Source: Candidatus Bathyarchaeota archaeon
Lineage (GTDB): Archaea; Thermoproteota; Bathyarchaeia; TCS64
Length of the DNA: 9,741 nt
Assembly (NCBI GenBank): GCA_014730055.1
Contig: WJIV01000242.1
Coordinates: 1-9,741 of the forward strand
Direction: 5' to 3'
The first letter of the stretch is position 1. Every line of letters begins with the position of its first letter. The notes beneath the pieces are model-generated. The model was given only the letters and a program-made list of their open reading frames with translations, did no database searches and was not told where the DNA came from. This document shows, piece by piece, positions 5,964 through 9,741 of this stretch. A program made the translations under genes and the position numbers.

Positions 5964-7273
5964 ACTTAATTGAACGAGCCAAGGAGCTAGATCAGAAGTT
6001 TAAGATTTTCAACTCCATCGCTGAAAAGGTTGAAACTGGAGATGGTGAACTTGGTGGAATCGCTGTATCAGTTAAGGATAACATCTGTGTTAAGGGAATG
6101 GAGTCTCGTGCAGGCTCCAAAATTCTGGAGGGATATATTCCACCCTTCGACGCGACCGTTGTTGCCAGGTGCCGAGCTGAGGGTGCTTTCATCATCGGAA
6201 AGACCTCACAGGACGAGTTCGGATTTGGTACATTTAACGTAAACACACCATACAGCGTCCCTCTCAATCCTCATGATACAGAGAGGAGCGCTGGGGGGAG
6301 TTCCGGTGGGGGCGCTGTCCTCACAGCTGTTGCAGATTTCCCTCATGTTGCGATAGCAGAGTCCACCGGAGGCAGCATCAGCTGCCCTGCATCCTGGTGT
6401 GGTGTAGTGGGTATCACGCCAACATATGGGAGAACCAGTCGATGGGGCCTCATAGACTACGCCAACAGCCTAGACAAGATAGGATGTATGGGTAAGACGG
6501 TCAGGGAAGCCGCGATGCTTCTTTCAGTTATTAGTGGACATGATCGATATGACTCTACAGTACTCAGGGAACCGGTTCCTGATTTCACCTCTTATATCGA
6601 TGAACCAATCGAGGGCATGAAAATAGGTGTTCCACATGAGTACTTTGGTGAAGGTGTTGACGAAGAGGTATCAGAGACAGTCAGGAAAACCTTAGATTGC
6701 TTAGAGCAGGAAGGAGCAAAAATCTTAGAGGTCTCCCTGCCCTTCACAAAGTACAGCCTGAGTAGCTATTACATCATCGCCATGGCTGAGGCATCAACCA
6801 ACCTGGCCAAGCTCTGCGGAATGCGCTACGGCCTACAGCCAGAGCTAGAAGGTAACTTTGATGAGTACTTCAGCAAAGTACGAGGAGAAGGGTTCGGAGA
6901 TGAGGCCAAACGCAGGATAATACTTGGGACATATGCCCGGCTTGCTGGCTATCGTGATGAGTATTATCTGAAGGCACTTAAAGTCAGGACCAAAGTTATT
7001 GAGGATTTCAAGAAGGCATTCAAGGAGATTGATGTCCTCGCTGCCCCTACCATGCCTGTTGTGGCTCCTCGTTTCGATGAGGTTGAGGAAATGGAGCCCA
7101 TACAGCATTACATGATGGATATTCTTACTGTAGCACCTAACCTCGCGGGGATACCCATGATCTCGGTGCCTTGTGGCGAAGTTGAGGGGCTCCCAGTAGG
7201 ACTACATCTCATGGGAGATCATCTGTCAGAGGGCAAAATAATCCAGGCAGCAAGTAGAGTGGGGGTGCGCTGA
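5960..7273 (+). CDS. gatA: Asp/Glu-tRNA amidotransferase subunit A (amidase)
   Basis: A 437-residue amidase-signature protein that hydrolyses glutamine to supply ammonia to GatB. The Ser-cisSer-Lys triad is intact: K39 in VSVKDN, S115 in GGSSGGG and S139 in ESTGGS. The K-to-S and S-to-S spacings (76 and 24) match bacterial GatA. The usual GSDTGGSIR stretch reads AESTGGSIS, losing the usual Asp and Arg. From memory, crenarchaeal GatA proteins also vary here, so it may be lineage-specific. The protein is somewhat shorter than bacterial GatA (about 480). Start ATG overlaps gatC by 4 nt; its stop overlaps the gatB start by 1 nt (TGATG). With GatCAB in archaea serving Asp-tRNA(Asn), this subunit belongs to asparagine-tRNA synthesis. 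Confidence 0.95.
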   Translation: MNLIERAKELDQKFKIFNSIAEKVETGDGELGGIAVSVKDNICVKGMESRAGSKILEGYIPPFDATVVARCRAEGAFIIGKTSQDEFGFGTFNVNTPYSVPLNPHDTERSAGGSSGGGAVLTAVADFPHVAIAESTGGSISCPASWCGVVGITPTYGRTSRWGLIDYANSLDKIGCMGKTVREAAMLLSVISGHDRYDSTVLREPVPDFTSYIDEPIEGMKIGVPHEYFGEGVDEEVSETVRKTLDCLEQEGAKILEVSLPFTKYSLSSYYIIAMAEASTNLAKLCGMRYGLQPELEGNFDEYFSKVRGEGFGDEAKRRIILGTYARLAGYRDEYYLKALKVRTKVIEDFKKAFKEIDVLAAPTMPVVAPRFDEVEEMEPIQHYMMDILTVAPNLAGIPMISVPCGEVEGLPVGLHLMGDHLSEGKIIQAASRVGVR

Positions 7274-8697
7274 TGGAGGCAACAATAGGTCTAGAGATCC
7301 ACGTTCACCTACTCACTGAGAGCAAGCTTTTCTGCAGGTGCAGCACACGTACCGATGATAAGGAGCCAAACGAGAACACCTGCCCCATCTGTATGGGGTA
7401 CCCTGGGAGTAAACCAATGGTCAACAAGAGAGCCATTGAGCACGGAGTAGTCATATCAGAAGCCCTGAACTGTGAGGTCCTCCCGGAGGTCGTCTTCAGC
7501 CGTAAGAACTATTTCTACCCTGATATGCCAAAGAACTTTCAGATAACTCAGTACGAAATCCCCCTTGGTATGAAAGGATTTGTTGAACTAGGTGAGAAGA
7601 AGGTAGGCATAAGAAGAGTGCACATTGAGGAGGACCCAGCTAAGCTGATTCACGTCGGCGGGGATATTACCTCCTCAAGATACAATTTAATCGATCATAA
7701 CAGGGCTGGAATGCCTTTAGTGGAAATCGTCACAGAGCCCGATATAGAGGACACCAAGGAGGCTAGGGAGTTTCTTGAGAAGCTCAGCCTAATGCTGGAC
7801 CACCTAGGAGTTTACGATCCATCGGGAGAAGGATCCATACGGGTAGATGCCAACGTGAGCGTTGAGGGAGGACAGAGGGTAGAGGTCAAGAACATCACAG
7901 GATTCAGAAATGTGGAAAAGGCCTTAAACTATGAGGTCGTAAGGCAACGAAGTATGGCCCGGATGGGATTGGATGTTGGTCGTGAGACCCGGCACTTTGA
8001 GGCCGAGTCGGAGACCACAGTTAGCCTCCGGAAGAAAGAGACTGAGGAAGATTATGGTTACATCATCGAGCCCGACCTTGTAAAGATACGAATCACGTCT
8101 GATTGGCTTGAAAGGCTCCGTGATAAGATGCCTGAGCTCCCCGATCAACGAGTTCAGAGATTCATTGAAGAGTACGGGATATCTCGACTGCAGTCTAGGA
8201 TCATTGTACACTCTGGATTAGACCTGAGTAACTTCTACGAGAAAACCTCTCTATTATATAACGATCCGCAGATCGTCGCTAACTGGGTGGTGACTTATCT
8301 ATTGAAAAGCTTGAACTATGAGGGGCTCAGCTTGAAGGAGTCAAAAGTGGAGCCCTCAACCTTTGTTGAGCTACTAGAGCTCATCGATGAAGGAGTAATA
8401 TCTGAGAGACTGGCTAAGGAACTTATCAAAGATTACACAGTTACAGGTAAATCTCCCAGGAAGATAGTAGAGGAGAAACAGCTAGGTATCATGCCCGTGG
8501 ATGAGCTCAACGATATAGTTGAGGATGTTATGTCTGATAATCCTCAAGCAGCCCAAGACTATCTTTATGGAACTGAGAAAGCTGTGGATTACCTTATTGG
8601 TCAGGTCCTGAGACGGGTCCGCGCTAGAGCCAAACCTAACGTTGTAAGAAAGTTTATTATGGAAAAACTAGACTCAATTGAGAAATTGCCTCGGTAG
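7273..8697 (+). CDS. gatB: Asp/Glu-tRNA amidotransferase subunit B
   Basis: A 474-residue GatB, the subunit that binds the misacylated tRNA, activates the aspartate (or glutamate) side chain with ATP and amidates it. The cradle domain begins ATIGLEIHVHL and carries the zinc-type cysteines C21, C23, C37 and C40. HIEEDPAKLIH, RAGMPLVEIVTEPD and VRVDANVS-type segments (SIRVDANVSVEGG) follow. The C-terminal third is the helical and YqeY-like tRNA-binding tail. Start ATG shares one base with the gatA stop. Uniquely, the last codons (CCT CGG TAG) lie inside the tRNA-Asn gene: the tRNA begins at the third base of the preceding TTG, and the stop codon is tRNA positions 8-10. Ten nucleotides are shared on the same strand. 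Protein length is normal, so this is not an obvious truncation. Confidence 0.96.
   Translation: MEATIGLEIHVHLLTESKLFCRCSTRTDDKEPNENTCPICMGYPGSKPMVNKRAIEHGVVISEALNCEVLPEVVFSRKNYFYPDMPKNFQITQYEIPLGMKGFVELGEKKVGIRRVHIEEDPAKLIHVGGDITSSRYNLIDHNRAGMPLVEIVTEPDIEDTKEAREFLEKLSLMLDHLGVYDPSGEGSIRVDANVSVEGGQRVEVKNITGFRNVEKALNYEVVRQRSMARMGLDVGRETRHFEAESETTVSLRKKETEEDYGYIIEPDLVKIRITSDWLERLRDKMPELPDQRVQRFIEEYGISRLQSRIIVHSGLDLSNFYEKTSLLYNDPQIVANWVVTYLLKSLNYEGLSLKESKVEPSTFVELLELIDEGVISERLAKELIKDYTVTGKSPRKIVEEKQLGIMPVDELNDIVEDVMSDNPQAAQDYLYGTEKAVDYLIGQVLRRVRARAKPNVVRKFIMEKLDSIEKLPR
8653..8660 (+). promoter_or_regulatory. Possible tRNA-Asn promoter inside gatB
   Basis: TTTATTAT centred about 31 nt before the mature tRNA 5' end, the usual place for an archaeal tRNA TATA box, but located in the last codons of gatB. 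It would let the tRNA (and the integrase beyond it) be transcribed independently of the gat operon. It is short and codes for ordinary residues (FIM), so chance is possible. Confidence 0.4.
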
Positions 8698-8763
8698 CTC
8701 AGTAGGTAGAGCGCCTGCCTGTTAAGCAGGTGGTCGGAAGTTCGAGTCTTCCCCGGGGCGCCA
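8688..8763 (+). tRNA. tRNA-Asn (GUU), CCA encoded
   Basis: A complete cloverleaf. The acceptor stem GCCTCGG pairs with CCGGGGC (one G-U pair). The D-arm is GCTC/GAGC, and the anticodon stem CCTGC/GCAGG carries loop CTGTTAA, anticodon GTT. The variable loop is 5 nt and the T-arm GGAAG/CTTCC has loop TTCGAGT. Discriminator G is at 8760, followed by an encoded CCA (8761-8763). It has no intron. The 5' ten bases are shared with gatB and the 3' part is shared with the integrase ORF. The tRNA is the substrate of the AspRS/GatCAB route encoded immediately upstream. Its 3' half is presumably the integration site of the element to the right and has been reconstituted intact. Confidence 0.97.
8715..8763 (+). 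other. Inferred attachment site (attL) in tRNA-Asn 3' half
   Basis: The integrase ORF begins within the tRNA and lies directly downstream on the same strand, the classic geometry for a tRNA 3'-half attachment site. The left limit shown (anticodon stem) is a guess. The matching copy (attR) must lie to the right, outside the window; I found no second copy inside. The identity of the core therefore cannot be verified here. Confidence 0.5.
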
Positions 8764-9656
8764 CTAAACTTCCGCGGGTATCCGAAGGAGTGTTAAAGGC
8801 GTTATGGAGTATCCGAAATCTGAGTAAGAATACTCAAAGGACATACAGCAAGAATCTACGTAGGCTTGCACGTGAAGCGGATCTCAATGATACGCGTGAG
8901 GTTGAGGCATTCGTCTTCGATCTTGATGTATCGAATAGTTACCGAAACGCCTTGTTTGATGCATATAGTCATTATTGTAAAGCTAATGAAATAGATTGGA
9001 ATAGACCAAAAGTAAAAGAGGAATCAAAACCTATTAAAATACCGACAGAAGAGAACATTGACAAGATCATAAGCAGCGCGACCCAGAAATATTCAACAGT
9101 ATTTCACTTGAGTAAGCATGGGCTTCGTCCTGATGAAATAAGCAAAATAAGATTACGAGATCTCGACCTTAAGAAGGGAACCCTTGAAGTAAGGACATCA
9201 AAGATGGGAAAATCACGTACTTTAAAACTATCAACTGAAACCGTTGACCTTCTGAGAGAGTTTGTAAACAATAATGAATTCACTGATATAGATAAAGAAC
9301 TATTCGCTTCATCAAAGACAATAAGAGGTACTTGGAGAAAATATCGTAAAAGAGCATTTAACAAATTCAAAGATGCTGAATTGCTTAAGATCCGACTCTA
9401 TGATTTACGTCACTGGTTCGGAACAATGACCTACATAAAAACAAGAGATATTTTTCACGTCAAATATCAAATGGGACACCGAAACATTGAGTCAACATTA
9501 CATTACATGCATGTTGCGAAAGGATTACAGGATTATTCAGATGAATACACAGTCAAAGTAGCATTATCCCTTGAAGAGTTCACAAACCTGCTTGAAAATG
9601 GATTCGAGTACATAAGTGACTATTATGATAACAAAATCTTGAGAAAGCGGAAGTAG
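8730..9656 (+). CDS. Tyrosine recombinase/integrase of an element in tRNA-Asn
   Basis: A 308-codon ORF with a core-binding domain (about 24-90: SIRNLSKNTQRTYSKNLRR...YCKANEIDW) and a C-terminal catalytic domain. Catalytic residues: R133 (HGLRPDE), a Lys at 158 or 161 (TSKMGK), R227 in LYDLRHW, H250 (MGH) and nucleophile Y259 (LHYMH). The usual His of HxxR is Tyr224. The tail FEYISDYYDNKILRKRK resembles Thaumarchaeota and Bathyarchaeia integrases. The longest start is GTG at 8730 in the tRNA variable loop. The frame is closed by a TAG in the tRNA D-loop (8703), so about 11 codons are tRNA sequence. A later GTG at 8790 would keep both domains, but GAAGGA abuts it with no spacer. In the circular element the true start may lie beyond the att site, making this the large fragment of a split integrase. 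The gene is visibly AT-richer than the gat genes, supporting transfer. Confidence 0.9.
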   Translation: MVGSSSLPRGATKLPRVSEGVLKALWSIRNLSKNTQRTYSKNLRRLAREADLNDTREVEAFVFDLDVSNSYRNALFDAYSHYCKANEIDWNRPKVKEESKPIKIPTEENIDKIISSATQKYSTVFHLSKHGLRPDEISKIRLRDLDLKKGTLEVRTSKMGKSRTLKLSTETVDLLREFVNNNEFTDIDKELFASSKTIRGTWRKYRKRAFNKFKDAELLKIRLYDLRHWFGTMTYIKTRDIFHVKYQMGHRNIESTLHYMHVAKGLQDYSDEYTVKVALSLEEFTNLLENGFEYISDYYDNKILRKRK

Positions 9657-9700
9657 TTATGGAAAATCTATACAAGACTCAGTATTTTCTGGAACACATC

Positions 9701-9714
9701 TTTTTATTCTTTTT
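9701..9714 (+). terminator. Double T-run terminator after integrase
   Basis: T5 at 9701-9705 and T5 at 9710-9714, about 45-58 nt past the integrase stop, in AT-rich DNA. This is a typical archaeal T-run terminator. The rest of the window (to 9741) shows no gene. Confidence 0.45.
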
Positions 9715-9741
9715 ATCGTTAAAATTACCCCTCTAGTGAAC

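Noticed and set aside
8688..8763. Tandem second tRNA or attR copy within the window
   Set aside because: Only one cloverleaf is present and no repeat of the tRNA 3' half was found before 9741.
1..9741. CRISPR array or defence system
   Set aside because: No regularly spaced direct repeats and no Cas- or restriction-like genes are visible.

Overview
The window looks like archaeal chromosome, most likely from an uncultured TACK-type lineage (Thermoproteota or Bathyarchaeia-like; this is inference). Reasons: TATA-box promoters 25-30 nt upstream of genes, a PurF gene that appears leaderless, T-run terminators without strong hairpins, a complete GatCAB operon of archaeal type next to tRNA-Asn, and a tyrosine integrase whose C-terminal half (YDLRHW...MGH...LHYMH...FEYISDYYDNKILRKRK) resembles integrases common in Thaumarchaeota and Bathyarchaeia.

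Layout. Left part, minus strand: a Gfo/Idh/MocA-type oxidoreductase (182-1264) and an MFS transporter (1459-2691). A roughly 440-bp gene-poor AT-rich spacer follows, with a cluster of perfect dyads (2889-3010). Next is the wreck of a DDE transposase (3128-3871, minus strand, at least three frame changes plus stops), flanked by a weak candidate inverted repeat. Middle, plus strand: a PurF homologue (3969-5336) whose phosphoribosyltransferase half and four Fe-S cysteines are intact but whose glutaminase half lacks the N-terminal Cys and other active-site residues. A 340-bp spacer (5337-5675) holds a candidate small structured RNA and a leader hairpin. Right part, plus strand: gatC-gatA-gatB joined by stop/start overlaps, running directly into tRNA-Asn(GUU). 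The gatB stop codon lies inside the tRNA gene. The tRNA 3' half is in turn the 5' end of a tyrosine integrase ORF (8730-9656), marking the left border of an integrated element that continues beyond the window.

How the parts fit. In archaea GatCAB makes Asn-tRNA(Asn) from Asp-tRNA(Asn), because Gln-tRNA is made by GatDE. Enzyme and substrate tRNA are therefore encoded in one unit, with shared nucleotides. RNase P maturation of the tRNA would remove the gatB stop codon from the same transcript, so the two products may compete. The integrase has no separate promoter that I can see and may be read from the tRNA or gat promoter. The PurF homologue looks like an ammonia-dependent or repurposed PRPP amidotransferase. 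The left-hand genes (oxidoreductase, MFS exporter) look like ordinary accessory metabolism.
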